A stretch of 64,000 bases of DNA from Kurthia huakuii LAM0618 (GTDB taxonomy: Bacteria; Bacillota; Bacilli; Bacillales_A; Planococcaceae): assembly GCF_000505545.1 (NCBI RefSeq), contig NZ_AYTB01000009.1, positions 1-64,000 on the forward strand, in the 5' to 3' direction. The translations under genes and the position numbers were made by a program. This document shows, one piece after another, positions 13,131 to 21,506 of this stretch. The notes under the pieces are model-generated. The model worked only from the letters and a program-made list of their open reading frames with translations. It was not told the origin of the DNA and did no database searches. The first letter of the stretch is position 1. Every line of letters starts with the position of its first letter.

Positions 13131-13850
13131 ATGGAATGGTTAACGGATTATAGCTTACTAGAAGAAGCCAGCATTAAGATGGCCATCGCTGCTACTTTAA
13201 GTTTAATTATCGGGGTGGAACGGGAATTAAAAAGAAAGCCTGTTGGTTTAAAAACAAGCCTCGTCATCGCAACATTCAGTTGTTTATTGACGATTATTTC
13301 AATGGAATCGGTGCTACGTGCAACACCGGTTGAAGGAATCAATGTCACGATGGACCCGCTTCGTTTAGCGGCACAAATCGTCAGTGGTATCGGCTTCCTC
13401 GGTGCTGGTGTTATTTTACACCGCACAAATGATAGCATTACCGGCTTAACAACGGCCGCGATGATTTGGGGTGCGGCTGGGATTGGGATTGCTGTTGGCG
13501 CAGGATTTTACATTCCAGCAATTATCGCCGTCTTTATCGTCTTGCTTGGCGTTGAAGTAATTGCCCCCTTGTTTTTCCGCTTAGGTCCAGCACATTTACA
13601 TCGTCGCGAAGCTTTTTTAACGGTCGTTATTGCAAACGTAGAGAACATCGACCAGCTCTTACATTATTTAAAGGAGCATGACTTTACAATTGATGACCTG
13701 CACATTAAAGACTTCAAAGATTCAGACCGCATCAAACATGTCATAACTGCACAGCTTTCTTTGCTACCAGAAGAAGATGCCTTCACGATGTACCGCACGA
13801 TTCGTAAGCTCGATTATGTTGAAACAGTAGAAATTGAACTTCAATCTTAG
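13131..13850 (+). CDS. MgtC/SapB family membrane protein
   Basis: 239-residue MgtC-family protein. The N-terminal ~145 residues hold the membrane domain with the family motifs SLIIGVERELKRKPVGLKT and GIGFLGAGVIL, then GLTTAAMIW. The C-terminal ~90 residues form a soluble ACT-like domain. Some MgtC proteins influence Mg2+ homeostasis and ATP synthase activity; the role of the Bacillales members (YhiD-type) is less clear. A GGAGG site precedes the ATG. The CDF transporter starts 10 bp after the stop, so the two are almost certainly one operon concerned with divalent cations. Confidence 0.93.
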   Translation: MEWLTDYSLLEEASIKMAIAATLSLIIGVERELKRKPVGLKTSLVIATFSCLLTIISMESVLRATPVEGINVTMDPLRLAAQIVSGIGFLGAGVILHRTNDSITGLTTAAMIWGAAGIGIAVGAGFYIPAIIAVFIVLLGVEVIAPLFFRLGPAHLHRREAFLTVVIANVENIDQLLHYLKEHDFTIDDLHIKDFKDSDRIKHVITAQLSLLPEEDAFTMYRTIRKLDYVETVEIELQS

Positions 13851-13860
13851 GAGGTAACTC

Positions 13861-14868
13861 ATGAGTGAATTTTTTTCATTGTTAAAACATGGTAACAAGC
13901 CCTCGCTGATGGCGGGTTTCATCAATTTAATTTTAGGAATCATTAAAGGAGTGGCGTATTTCTTTACCGGCAATGTGGCAATGTTTGCCGAAATGATGCA
14001 CTCGCTTGGCGACGCCGCCAATCAATTTTTTGTTTTTGTCGGTTCGGCTTTATCGAAAAAGGCGCCAACACGTAAATTCCCAACTGGTTTTGGACGCGTC
14101 ATTAACTTAGTATGTTTATTCGCCGTTATCATTGTCGGCATTTTAGCATACGAAACGATTTTAGAAGGCTTTCATCATATTTTAAACCCAACAACTTCTA
14201 CCGGCGTATGGATTGTGCTTAGCGTATTAGCGCTCGGCATTCTTTTAGAAGGGGCGGTCTTGCTAAAGGCATGTCACGAAATTAATACCGAAGTCGGTGT
14301 CCAAGCAAAAGGAATGACAGCATTTATCAAAGCGATTCACAATTTGGGGCGCGCGAAACCAGCGACAAAACTCGTATTTATGGAAGATACTGTCGCAACG
14401 CTCGGGAATGTACTCGCCTTTATCGCTGTACTCATCGCTCATTACACACCATTCGTACAAATCGAAGGGATTGTATCGATGATTATTGGTGCTATGATGT
14501 TCATCGTCGTCGGCACAGTCTTTTTAGAAAATGCGCGCGGGGCCATTGGCGAAACCGATGAAGAAATGCTCAATCATATCGCCTATCTAGTATCGGATAA
14601 TGAGCACGTGAAAGATATTCGTCGCCTTGAAGTCATTAAAGAAGGAGAAGCACTGCATGTAGAACTCATGGCCGAAATTAATCCGTCTGTGACAGTCGCT
14701 TTTGCCGATGATGTGCGCGACGATTTAATGAAGCTTATTTTAGCGCAAAAAGGTGTGTCACGTGCTACAATTTACTTTGATGAGGATGATGGTGTGACGA
14801 ACTGGAGTCATATCGGTGAGCGACCAGAATCGTTAAAAACAGAGCATGCAAATTTAACATCAAAGTAG
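13861..14868 (+). CDS. Cation diffusion facilitator family transporter
   Basis: CDF protein of 335 residues that probably exports divalent metal ions (Zn, Mn, Fe or Co) by proton exchange. The metal-site motif HxxxD is visible in EMMHSLGDAANQ in the second helix. The region after KKAPTRKFPTGFGR and six predicted helices agree with the family; the C-terminal ~100 residues form the cytosolic metal-binding domain. It lacks a long His-rich loop. TAGGAGG lies between the mgtC stop and its ATG; a strong terminator follows. Confidence 0.92.
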   Translation: MSEFFSLLKHGNKPSLMAGFINLILGIIKGVAYFFTGNVAMFAEMMHSLGDAANQFFVFVGSALSKKAPTRKFPTGFGRVINLVCLFAVIIVGILAYETILEGFHHILNPTTSTGVWIVLSVLALGILLEGAVLLKACHEINTEVGVQAKGMTAFIKAIHNLGRAKPATKLVFMEDTVATLGNVLAFIAVLIAHYTPFVQIEGIVSMIIGAMMFIVVGTVFLENARGAIGETDEEMLNHIAYLVSDNEHVKDIRRLEVIKEGEALHVELMAEINPSVTVAFADDVRDDLMKLILAQKGVSRATIYFDEDDGVTNWSHIGERPESLKTEHANLTSK

Positions 14869-14905
14869 TAACAGCATCATGCTATTCTATTTTTTATTGT
14901 GATAG

Positions 14906-14940
14906 AAAAAGGAATTGCACAGTGCGGCAATTCCTTTTTT
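14906..14940 (+). terminator. Terminator of the mgtC-CDF operon
   Basis: Stem AAGGAATTGC / GCAATTCCTT with an 8-nt loop, A-run before and T-run after. Confidence 0.9.
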
Positions 14941-14962
14941 CATTGAATGAGGAGCTGACGGA

Positions 14963-15661
14963 ATGCGTACATTGGTAATTGGTGATATTCATGGAGAGTT
15001 AACGATGTTAAAAGAGCTACTGCAAAAAGTAGCGTACGATGCAACAACAGATGAACTCATTTTACTAGGAGATTATATTGACCGAGGTCCCGATTCAAAA
15101 GGTGTACTTGATTTTGTACAATCATTAAAAGAGCATGGGGCCATTTGTTTATCGGGCAATCACGAGCAGCTCATGCTTGAGGCATTTGAACATCGCTCGA
15201 CCGATGATTGGCTGCACTGGCTCCATACGGCTGGTGGGGTGGCAACACTGAAAAGCTATGGCTTTGGCAGCGAGGCGATTGAACATAGTATGTCGAGCGA
15301 TGGCTTCCTGACAGCGGAAATCGCGGCGCATCTCGATGTTATCCGTTCACTAGAGACGTATGTTGAGCGCGATGACTATATTTTTGTACATGGTGGCGTC
15401 GACCCAGAAATTCCACTCAGCATTACGCCGAAACATCGCCTGATGTGGATTCGCAGTGAATTCCACGACAATTATCGCGGCAAAAAAACCGTTGTTTTTG
15501 GTCATACCCCAACGCCTCGTCTCCATAAAGAACGCGGCAATTTTGCACCGTATTTCGGTGACAACAATATTATCGGCTTAGATGGTGGTGCGGTATTTGG
15601 CGGCGCACTTCATTGTCTTGTATTACCTGAACGCCACGTTATCTCGATTAATGCACATTAA
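14963..15661 (+). CDS. PPP-family metallophosphatase (Ser/Thr phosphatase or diadenosine polyphosphatase type)
   Basis: 232-residue phosphoesterase with all PPP signature blocks: GDIHGE (residues 7-12), GDYIDRGPDS, SGNHEQ, FVHGGVDP and GHTP, plus a late GLDGGAVFGG. These bind two metal ions. Lambda-phosphatase, PrpE and symmetrical Ap4A hydrolases share these motifs, so the substrate (phosphoprotein or dinucleotide) is not decided. A GAGGAG ribosome binding site precedes the ATG. The stop codon abuts dispersed repeat copy A. Confidence 0.9.
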   Translation: MRTLVIGDIHGELTMLKELLQKVAYDATTDELILLGDYIDRGPDSKGVLDFVQSLKEHGAICLSGNHEQLMLEAFEHRSTDDWLHWLHTAGGVATLKSYGFGSEAIEHSMSSDGFLTAEIAAHLDVIRSLETYVERDDYIFVHGGVDPEIPLSITPKHRLMWIRSEFHDNYRGKKTVVFGHTPTPRLHKERGNFAPYFGDNNIIGLDGGAVFGGALHCLVLPERHVISINAH

Positions 15662-15800
15662 AAAGAGGCTTTGACAAAACAGTTCATGTTCCTTTTTTAG
15701 CGTTCACCACAAAAAACCGGAACCGCGCCACAGCGCGATTCCGGTTTTTCTTATGCTCATCTGAATGGTGTTGTTACACGTATGTTCCAGCCTCTTTTTT
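15661..15800 (-). repeat. Dispersed nested-palindrome element, copy A
   Basis: One of four related elements in the window (others at 23370, 54496 and 58281). The arms AGAGGCT and AGCCTCT close the ends. Inside are a 13-bp central hairpin of the type ACCGGAATCGCGC/GCGCGGTTCCGGT followed by a T-run, a small GTGT/ACAC hairpin and the conserved blocks CAGATGAGCATAAG and GGAACATGAACTGTTTTGTC. The strand with better pairing (U-G instead of C-A in the stem) is the minus strand, so it follows gudB, whose stop is 5 bp away. It fills the whole gap between the two convergent genes. Confidence 0.9.
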
Positions 15801-15805
15801 AATGG

Positions 15806-17050
15806 CTATACCCAACCACGGAAGCGTGATGCTTCGGCTGTTTTACGTACACCGACCATATAAGCCGCTAAGCGCATGTCGATTTTACGCGATGTTGCGA
15901 CGTTGTAAATGTTGTCGAATGCTTCGACCATTTTTTTGTATAGCTTGTCGTTTACTTCTTCTTCTGACCAATAGTAACCTTGATTGTTTTGTACCCACTC
16001 AAAGTAAGATACCGTCACGCCACCAGCAGATGCTAGTACGTCTGGCACAAGAAGAATGCCACGTTCTGTTAAGATTTTTGTTGCTTCAGCTGTTGTTGGA
16101 CCGTTTGCTGCTTCGACAACGATATTCGCTTTAATATTATGTGCATTGTCCGCTGTGATTTGATTTTCAATCGCAGCTGGTACTAAAATATCACATTCAA
16201 GCTCCAGTAATTCTTCATTAGTAATAGTATTTTCGAATAGGTTTGTTACCGTACCAAAACTATCGCGACGATCTAATAAGTAATCAATATCTAAGCCTTC
16301 TGGGTCGTATAAAGCGCCGTTTGCATCTGAAATGCCGACTACTTTCGCGCCTAAATCATTCATGAATTTTGCTAAGAAACTTCCGGCATTACCGAAACCT
16401 TGAATAACAACGCGCGCACCTTCAATCGCTAAGTCACGACGTTTTGCCGCTTCCTTGATGACGATTGTCACGCCTTGTGCAGTCGCGCGGTCGCGTCCTT
16501 GTGAACCACCAAGAACGATTGGCTTCCCTGTAATAAACCCTGGAGAGTTGAATTCATCCATACGGCTATATTCATCCATCATCCATGCCATAATTTGTGC
16601 ATTTGTAAATACATCTGGCGCTGGAATATCTTTTGTTGGACCAACGATTTGACTTGTTGCGCGTACATAGCCGCGGCTTAAACGTTCAAGCTCGCCCATT
16701 GACATTTGACGTGGGTCACAAATAACGCCGCCTTTACCGCCACCATATGGTAAGTCGACAATACCTGCTTTTAGCGTCATCCACATCGATAATGCTTTGA
16801 CTTCTTCTTCCGTGACATTCGGATGGAAGCGAACGCCCCCTTTTGTCGGACCAACAGCGTCATTATGCTGCGCGCGGTAACCTGTAAATACCGTGACCGT
16901 ACCATCATCCATACGGACAGGGATGCGTACTTGCAACATGCGTAATGGCTCTTTTAAAAGCTCATACATCGCCTCATCATAACCTAATTTTTGCAATGCT
17001 TCTTTAATAATTTTTTGTGTAGATGTGAATAGATTTAGATTCTCTGCCAT
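15806..17050 (-). CDS. gudB: NAD-type glutamate dehydrogenase
   Basis: 414 residues; oxidises glutamate to 2-oxoglutarate and ammonia in the cytosol. The catalytic lysine is in LPYGGGKGGV, the glutamate-binding region in GPTKGGVRFHPNV, the catalytic Asp in PAPDV and the nucleotide-binding fold in VIQGFGNAGSFLAKF. Length and sequence fit the Bacillales GudB/RocG group. Naming it gudB rather than rocG is a guess, because no arginine genes are near. The insertion that makes laboratory B. subtilis GudB cryptic is not apparent. A GAGGCGAGGA site precedes the ATG. Repeat copy A lies directly after its stop in the orientation of a terminator. Confidence 0.93.
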   Translation of the reverse strand: MAENLNLFTSTQKIIKEALQKLGYDEAMYELLKEPLRMLQVRIPVRMDDGTVTVFTGYRAQHNDAVGPTKGGVRFHPNVTEEEVKALSMWMTLKAGIVDLPYGGGKGGVICDPRQMSMGELERLSRGYVRATSQIVGPTKDIPAPDVFTNAQIMAWMMDEYSRMDEFNSPGFITGKPIVLGGSQGRDRATAQGVTIVIKEAAKRRDLAIEGARVVIQGFGNAGSFLAKFMNDLGAKVVGISDANGALYDPEGLDIDYLLDRRDSFGTVTNLFENTITNEELLELECDILVPAAIENQITADNAHNIKANIVVEAANGPTTAEATKILTERGILLVPDVLASAGGVTVSYFEWVQNNQGYYWSEEEVNDKLYKKMVEAFDNIYNVATSRKIDMRLAAYMVGVRKTAEASRFRGWV

Positions 17051-17179
17051 TATACATTCCTCGCCTCTTTACTAAGTATTAGATTACCAATATCGCCCAT
17101 ATTGTAACATAGAAAGCTCACTCATGCTGACTATTTCTCTTTTTTTCACGTATTTTTTTAAAACGCTTACAATTCATCG

Positions 17180-17216
17180 AAAAAAAAGCAGCCTCATATG
17201 AGACTACCTTTTTTTT
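17180..17216. terminator. Bidirectional terminator after yugI
   Basis: Palindromic core CTCATATGAG inside AGTCTCATATGAGGCT, with an eight-base T-run on each strand. It lies between the stop of yugI (17230) and the gudB promoter region. Confidence 0.8.
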
Positions 17217-17229
17217 AGCGACAAGCGCG

Positions 17230-17604
17230 TTATTTCAAACCGGATTGTTCGATCCATTCGCCGAGCTTCTCTTTTAATGAATTAAACCCAACCGAGTCTT
17301 TTTCGTCGACTCGATCTTGTAACGATTTACGTGGCAATTGCTCTTTTCGCTTCGTAGGTTTTTCCTGTAAAGCGCGCAATGACAGACTAATTTTTTCGTC
17401 ATTATCCGCGATATCTAAAATCTTCACGCGAACAATGTCGCCGACGGTCAAATGGTCTGCAATGCTTTTAACAAACCCATAAGTAATTTCAGAAATATGA
17501 ACTAAACCTTGCGTCGTAGCATCTAATGCAACGAATGCGCCATACGGCTGAATACCAGTGACTTTGCCTGAAACAATATCGCCAACCTTATACTTGTTAG
17601 ACAT
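17230..17604 (-). CDS. yugI: S1-domain RNA-binding protein (general stress protein 13, YugI-like)
   Basis: 124 residues. Residues 4-76 form one S1 domain (VGDIVSGKVTGIQPYGAFVA, GLVHISEI, VGDIVRVKILDIA, KISLSLRA). The tail is basic, then ends amphipathic (LKEKLGEWIEQSGLK). Such proteins bind RNA or ribosomes. Of two adjacent ATGs, the one at 17604 has AGG at suitable spacing; the one at 17610 does not. A good promoter lies about 55 bp upstream. B. subtilis yugI lies in the same region of the chromosome as yugE and patB, which are found a little further on here. Confidence 0.88.
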   Translation of the reverse strand: MSNKYKVGDIVSGKVTGIQPYGAFVALDATTQGLVHISEITYGFVKSIADHLTVGDIVRVKILDIADNDEKISLSLRALQEKPTKRKEQLPRKSLQDRVDEKDSVGFNSLKEKLGEWIEQSGLK

Positions 17605-17655
17605 CGTCATCCTACTTTCTAAATAGCCATTATGCTTTTGTATATATCCACTGTC

Positions 17656-17684
17656 ATTATAGCATAGACGATTTCGTGCTTCAA
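17656..17684 (-). promoter_or_regulatory. Promoter of yugI
   Basis: Minus strand: -35 TTGAAG (17679-17684), 17-bp spacer ending in TGC (extended -10), -10 TATAAT (17656-17661). Confidence 0.65.
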
Positions 17685-17811
17685 AAGTTCTCGATTATTT
17701 CTGAAAATATCTTTTTTCGTGTGAAATCGCTTAAAATGCTTTAAATATCTATAATTTTCAGTCTTGTTGATGTATCATGAATGGATATTGTTTTAAAGGA
17801 GGATTTTTTTC

Positions 17812-19140
17812 GTGGCTAACAGAGATCAATTCGCATCAAAAATCGGCTTTATTTTAGCAGCAGCCGGAAGTGCCATCGGGTTAGGGGCCATTTGGAAGTT
17901 CCCTTACATGGCTGGTACTAATGGTGGGAGCGTCTTTATTTTTCTATTTATCTTATGTACGCTCCTAATTGGCTTACCGATTTTAATCGCCGAATTTATG
18001 ATTGGTCGTCGCGGTCAAGCCGACGCGGTCACATCATTTAAAAAGCAAGCACCTGGGACTCCATGGTTCTTAACTGGATGGCTTGGCTTTATTTTTTCTT
18101 CGATTATTTTATCGTTCTATTCAGTTGTAGGTGGCTGGATTTTAATTTATATTTGGAAATCAATTACATTTGATTTAACAAGTGATAATCCTGAAACATA
18201 TGGTCAATTATTTGGCGACATGACAGCAAACCCATGGCAAGCAGTAATCGCACAAGGTCTATTTATGATCCTCGTTATTGCCATCATTTCGTTTGGTGTT
18301 AAAAAAGGAATTGAACGCGCAAGTAAATGGATGATGCCACTGTTATTCATATTCTTTGTAGTGTTAGCTATTCGCTCGGTCACATTAGATGGTGCTATCG
18401 ATGGTTTAAAATTCATGTTCGTACCTGACTGGTCATTACTTACTGGTAAAACGTTTTTAATGGCGCTCGGTATGGCCTTCTTCTCATTATCTGTCGGCGT
18501 GGCTTCGATGATGACCTATGCTTCTTATTTAGATAAGAAAGTAAACTTAGTGTCATCTGCCATGAACGTTGCTTGGTTAAATATCGGTATTTCGATTTTA
18601 GCAGGTCTTGTCATCTTCCCTGCTGTATTCTCGTTAGGCTTTGAACCAAGCTCTGGCCCTGGGCTTATCTTTATTATCTTGCCAGCAGTGTTCCAACAAA
18701 TTCCGCTTGGCTCATTTTGGATGATTATTTTCTTCATCTTATTATTATTCGCTACGGTAACATCGGCGATTGCGATGCTTGAAATCGTCGTTGCTACAGC
18801 AATGGGTCCTAAACATAACAAACGGACAAAATTTGCCTGGTTATGCGGTTTAGGTATTTTCATCGTTGGGATTCCAAGTGCGTTATCATTCGGCTTATTA
18901 TCGGATATTACGATTATGGGCAAATCGATTTTTGACTTTGCAGACTACTTTACGAGTAATGTCGGCATGCCGCTTGGTGCCCTACTCGTATCGATCTTTG
19001 CCGGCTACAAATTATCACGTGAACAGCAACAACTTGAATTAAATGTGACGCCGTGGTTGTTTACGCTATGGCGTGTACTTGTACGCTACGTCGCACCCAT
19101 TGCGATTATCATCGTATTTATTCAAGGCGTGCGCGGTTAA
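17812..19140 (+). CDS. Sodium-dependent transporter, NSS/SNF family
   Basis: 442-residue membrane protein of the neurotransmitter:sodium symporter family, which in bacteria imports amino acids or related compounds with Na+. The first helix has the family signature FILAAAGSAIGLGAIWKFPY with the unwound GSAIGLG region; eleven to twelve helices follow. It starts at GTG with AAAGGAGG upstream. A CodY-like sequence (ATTTCTGAAAAT, about 17697-17708) lies roughly 100 bp upstream, but the match is partial. Substrate unknown. Confidence 0.92.
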   Translation: MANRDQFASKIGFILAAAGSAIGLGAIWKFPYMAGTNGGSVFIFLFILCTLLIGLPILIAEFMIGRRGQADAVTSFKKQAPGTPWFLTGWLGFIFSSIILSFYSVVGGWILIYIWKSITFDLTSDNPETYGQLFGDMTANPWQAVIAQGLFMILVIAIISFGVKKGIERASKWMMPLLFIFFVVLAIRSVTLDGAIDGLKFMFVPDWSLLTGKTFLMALGMAFFSLSVGVASMMTYASYLDKKVNLVSSAMNVAWLNIGISILAGLVIFPAVFSLGFEPSSGPGLIFIILPAVFQQIPLGSFWMIIFFILLLFATVTSAIAMLEIVVATAMGPKHNKRTKFAWLCGLGIFIVGIPSALSFGLLSDITIMGKSIFDFADYFTSNVGMPLGALLVSIFAGYKLSREQQQLELNVTPWLFTLWRVLVRYVAPIAIIIVFIQGVRG

Positions 19141-19187
19141 AAAAAGAGGACTGCTACCTTACTATTGGTAGCAGTCCTCTTTTTTTA
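19141..19187. terminator. Shared terminator between symporter and yugE
   Basis: Long perfect stem AGAGGACTGCTACC / GGTAGCAGTCCTCT with an 8-nt loop. A- and T-runs on the two sides let it work for both convergent genes. Confidence 0.92.
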
Positions 19188-19448
19188 ATCATTATGTGTC
19201 ATATCCGTAAGCTTTAACGAAATTAGCTTACGTGCCGTCGTAATACATTCTTCAATTGGTAACCACTTTTGAAACGACGCCTCATAAATACGTTGAATTT
19301 GACTGCCTAGTATAGACGGGTCAACTGTTTGTTGTAATGCTTTGACGACCTCAGTTGATTGTGCTTTATATGCCGCTTCCTTTAGTTGAAGTGGATTCCA
19401 TTCGATTAACATATGCGCAACTTGGCGCTGTATGTCTACATTGTCCAT
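19185..19448 (-). CDS. yugE: DUF1871-family protein (YugE-like)
   Basis: 87-residue small acidic-basic cytosolic protein of the DUF1871 type, function unknown. Recognisable segments are WNPLQL, the central PSILGSQIQRIYEASF and the ending IEECITTARKLISLKL. The start is placed at ATG 19448, after TAGGTG. It is divergent from patB with about 80 bp between the start codons. In B. subtilis yugE also neighbours patB. Confidence 0.75.
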   Translation of the reverse strand: MDNVDIQRQVAHMLIEWNPLQLKEAAYKAQSTEVVKALQQTVDPSILGSQIQRIYEASFQKWLPIEECITTARKLISLKLTDMTHND

Positions 19449-19529
19449 TGTTTTCACCTATCTATTTCCATTGATACTCGATATAATAACATAATATCAA
19501 CGAATGCAAAAAGAAATGGGGTCAAAGCA

Positions 19530-20696
19530 ATGAGTTTATTCGATAAAGTTTACGCGCGTCAACAGACAGATTCACTAAAATGGGACAAATTAAAATTCGT
19601 TTATGATCGTGATAATGTCGATGGTATTATCCCAATGTGGGTAGCAGATATGGATTTTGCGGCACCAAAAAGCATTACGCAAGCGATTCAAAAACGACTA
19701 GACAATCCAGTCTACGGCTATTCATTTGAAGGCGAAACATGTACGGCTGCGACGATTGCTTGGTTGAAACAACATCACGCGACGGATATTGAAGTAGATT
19801 GGGTGTTATATCACCAAGGCGTCGTACCAGCGATTGCGTCTGTTGTCGAAGCCTTTACTGCGCCTGGCGATGCTGTACTGACAACCGCACCTATTTATCC
19901 GCCATTTTTCAATTCACCGAAGCAACTGCAGCGTGAAGTCGTTTTTTGTGCGCTTGATGAAGCACAAGGACAGTACACGCTTGATTTGACAAAACTTGAT
20001 GCAGCGCTTGCAGCAGAAAACGTGAAACTTTTCATTTTATGCCACCCACATAATCCAATTGGCTTTACGTGGAGCAATGATGAGCTACGTCAAATCGATG
20101 CGCTTTGTGCAAAACATGGCGTCTTGTTATTATCTGATGAAATCCATAGCGACCTTGTACTCACTGGCACACATACACCACTATTAAAAATAAGTGCACA
20201 TAAGGACAATGTCATCACGCTGTTTGCGCCAACAAAAACATTTAATATTGCTGGTATTCATGCGGCGATGATGTTTGTGCCAGACGCTGACAAACGCCAA
20301 CAACTTCAAACGACGATGCAAAGCCATGCACAAGGCGGCCTTAATATTTTTGCGATGGCAGCCATTGAAGGTGCGTTTAGCGAAGAAGGTGCTACTTGGT
20401 TAGCCGAACTAAAAGATTATTTACGCGATAACATTCGTTATACAGCCGAACAATTAAATGCTATCGACGGCTTATACGTGCATGAAAATGCCGCAACGTA
20501 TTTAATGTGGCTTGATTATCGCGAGACAAAACTCGCTGAAAAAGATGTCATGGCACGCCTCTTAGATGCCGGTGTTGCATTAGACCCGGGTACAAAATAT
20601 GGCGAGCATGGCAATGGCTTCTTGCGCATTAATATCGCCTGTCCAAAAGAAACACTTGAACAAGCCGTTTCACGCATGAAAAGCGTCTTTATGTAA
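19530..20696 (+). CDS. patB: PatB/MalY-type PLP-dependent cystathionine beta-lyase
   Basis: 388 residues, fold type I aminotransferase family; releases homocysteine or thiols from cystathionine-like substrates. Evidence: N-terminal IPMWVADMDFAAPKSI, the PLP region CHPHNPIGFTW, SDEIHSDL, and the Schiff-base lysine in FAPTKTFNIAG. The ATG at 19530 gives the family start MSLFDKV; the frame extends upstream to 19413 but would overlap yugE. The ribosome binding site is modest (GGGGT). A strong terminator follows. Confidence 0.9.
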   Translation: MSLFDKVYARQQTDSLKWDKLKFVYDRDNVDGIIPMWVADMDFAAPKSITQAIQKRLDNPVYGYSFEGETCTAATIAWLKQHHATDIEVDWVLYHQGVVPAIASVVEAFTAPGDAVLTTAPIYPPFFNSPKQLQREVVFCALDEAQGQYTLDLTKLDAALAAENVKLFILCHPHNPIGFTWSNDELRQIDALCAKHGVLLLSDEIHSDLVLTGTHTPLLKISAHKDNVITLFAPTKTFNIAGIHAAMMFVPDADKRQQLQTTMQSHAQGGLNIFAMAAIEGAFSEEGATWLAELKDYLRDNIRYTAEQLNAIDGLYVHENAATYLMWLDYRETKLAEKDVMARLLDAGVALDPGTKYGEHGNGFLRINIACPKETLEQAVSRMKSVFM

Positions 20697-20700
20697 CCAT

Positions 20701-20739
20701 AAAAAAAATCCTCTCTTCGCAATGAAGAGAGGATTTTTT
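20701..20739. terminator. Shared terminator between patB and ppiB
   Basis: Perfect stem ATCCTCTCTTC / GAAGAGAGGAT with a short loop, an A-run before and T-run after; serves both convergent genes. Confidence 0.92.
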
Positions 20740-20747
20740 ATTGGCCA

Positions 20748-21335
20748 TTAGCCTTCTACTGTAATTGTGTTGATTTTAACATCTTCAACTGGTTTGTCTT
20801 GGAAACCTTTTTCAACTTTTGCCATTGCATCCACAACGTCTAAGCCTTCGATTACTTGACCAAATACCGTATGCTTACCGTCTAACCAAGGTGTACCACC
20901 GTTGTTTTTGTAACCAGCTACAACATCTGCAGGCCAGTTGCGTACTTCCATTTGTTTAATAAATGAGTTATCAACTTTTGGTGCTTGTACGATGAAGAAT
21001 TGAGAACCGTTTGTGTTCGGACCTGCATTCGCCATTGATAATGCGCCACGCATGTTGAATAATTCTGGGTCAAATTCATCTTCGAATGAAGAACCCCAGA
21101 TTGATTCGCCGCCCATACCTGTACCAGTTGGGTCACCACCTTGAATCATGAATGTGTCGATAATACGGTGGAAAATAAGCCCATCGTAGTAACCGTTTTT
21201 CGCATGTGTTACAAAGTTTTCAACTGTTTTTGGTGCTTTTTCTGGGAATAGCTTGAATGTGATTGGACCCATTGTTGTGTCCATTACTACTTTAATTTCG
21301 TTTTCTTGAACTTCTGGTGTTAATTGTGGATACAT
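20748..21335 (-). CDS. ppiB: Cyclophilin-type peptidyl-prolyl isomerase
   Basis: 195 residues, single cyclophilin domain catalysing proline cis-trans isomerisation during folding. Active-site blocks: [37 protein letters not shown] and [14 protein letters not shown]. No signal peptide, so cytosolic. It is longer than the B. subtilis PpiB, with an insertion ([17 protein letters not shown]) after the substrate-binding block; this longer form is common in Planococcaceae-like genomes as far as I recall. AAGGAG precedes the ATG. Confidence 0.94.
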   Translation of the reverse strand: MYPQLTPEVQENEIKVVMDTTMGPITFKLFPEKAPKTVENFVTHAKNGYYDGLIFHRIIDTFMIQGGDPTGTGMGGESIWGSSFEDEFDPELFNMRGALSMANAGPNTNGSQFFIVQAPKVDNSFIKQMEVRNWPADVVAGYKNNGGTPWLDGKHTVFGQVIEGLDVVDAMAKVEKGFQDKPVEDVKINTITVEG

Positions 21336-21440
21336 CGTATCGCTCCTTATGTCAGAAATATTTTACGCTCATAGTCTATCATACATAGCTCGTAATTTCA
21401 GTTATAAGCTTCGAATTCATCGTATTTTCGATAAATTCGC

Positions 21441-21468
21441 ATGACAACCGGGAAAATTGTGCTATTCT
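21441..21468 (+). promoter_or_regulatory. Probable promoter of the penicillin-binding protein gene
   Basis: -35 ATGACA (21441-21446), 16-bp spacer ending TGC, -10 TATTCT (21463-21468). About 40 bp ahead of the GTG start, which has AGGGAGG. Confidence 0.45.
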
Positions 21469-21506
21469 TTTAATGAGTATTTTAATCTAGTCTAGGGAGG
21501 TTTCTC

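Noticed and set aside
15661..15800. Treating the dispersed elements as an insertion sequence or MITE with terminal repeats
   Set aside because: I see no target-site duplications, no transposase and no size match to a known MITE; position and orientation at gene ends fit a terminator module better. A mobile origin stays possible.
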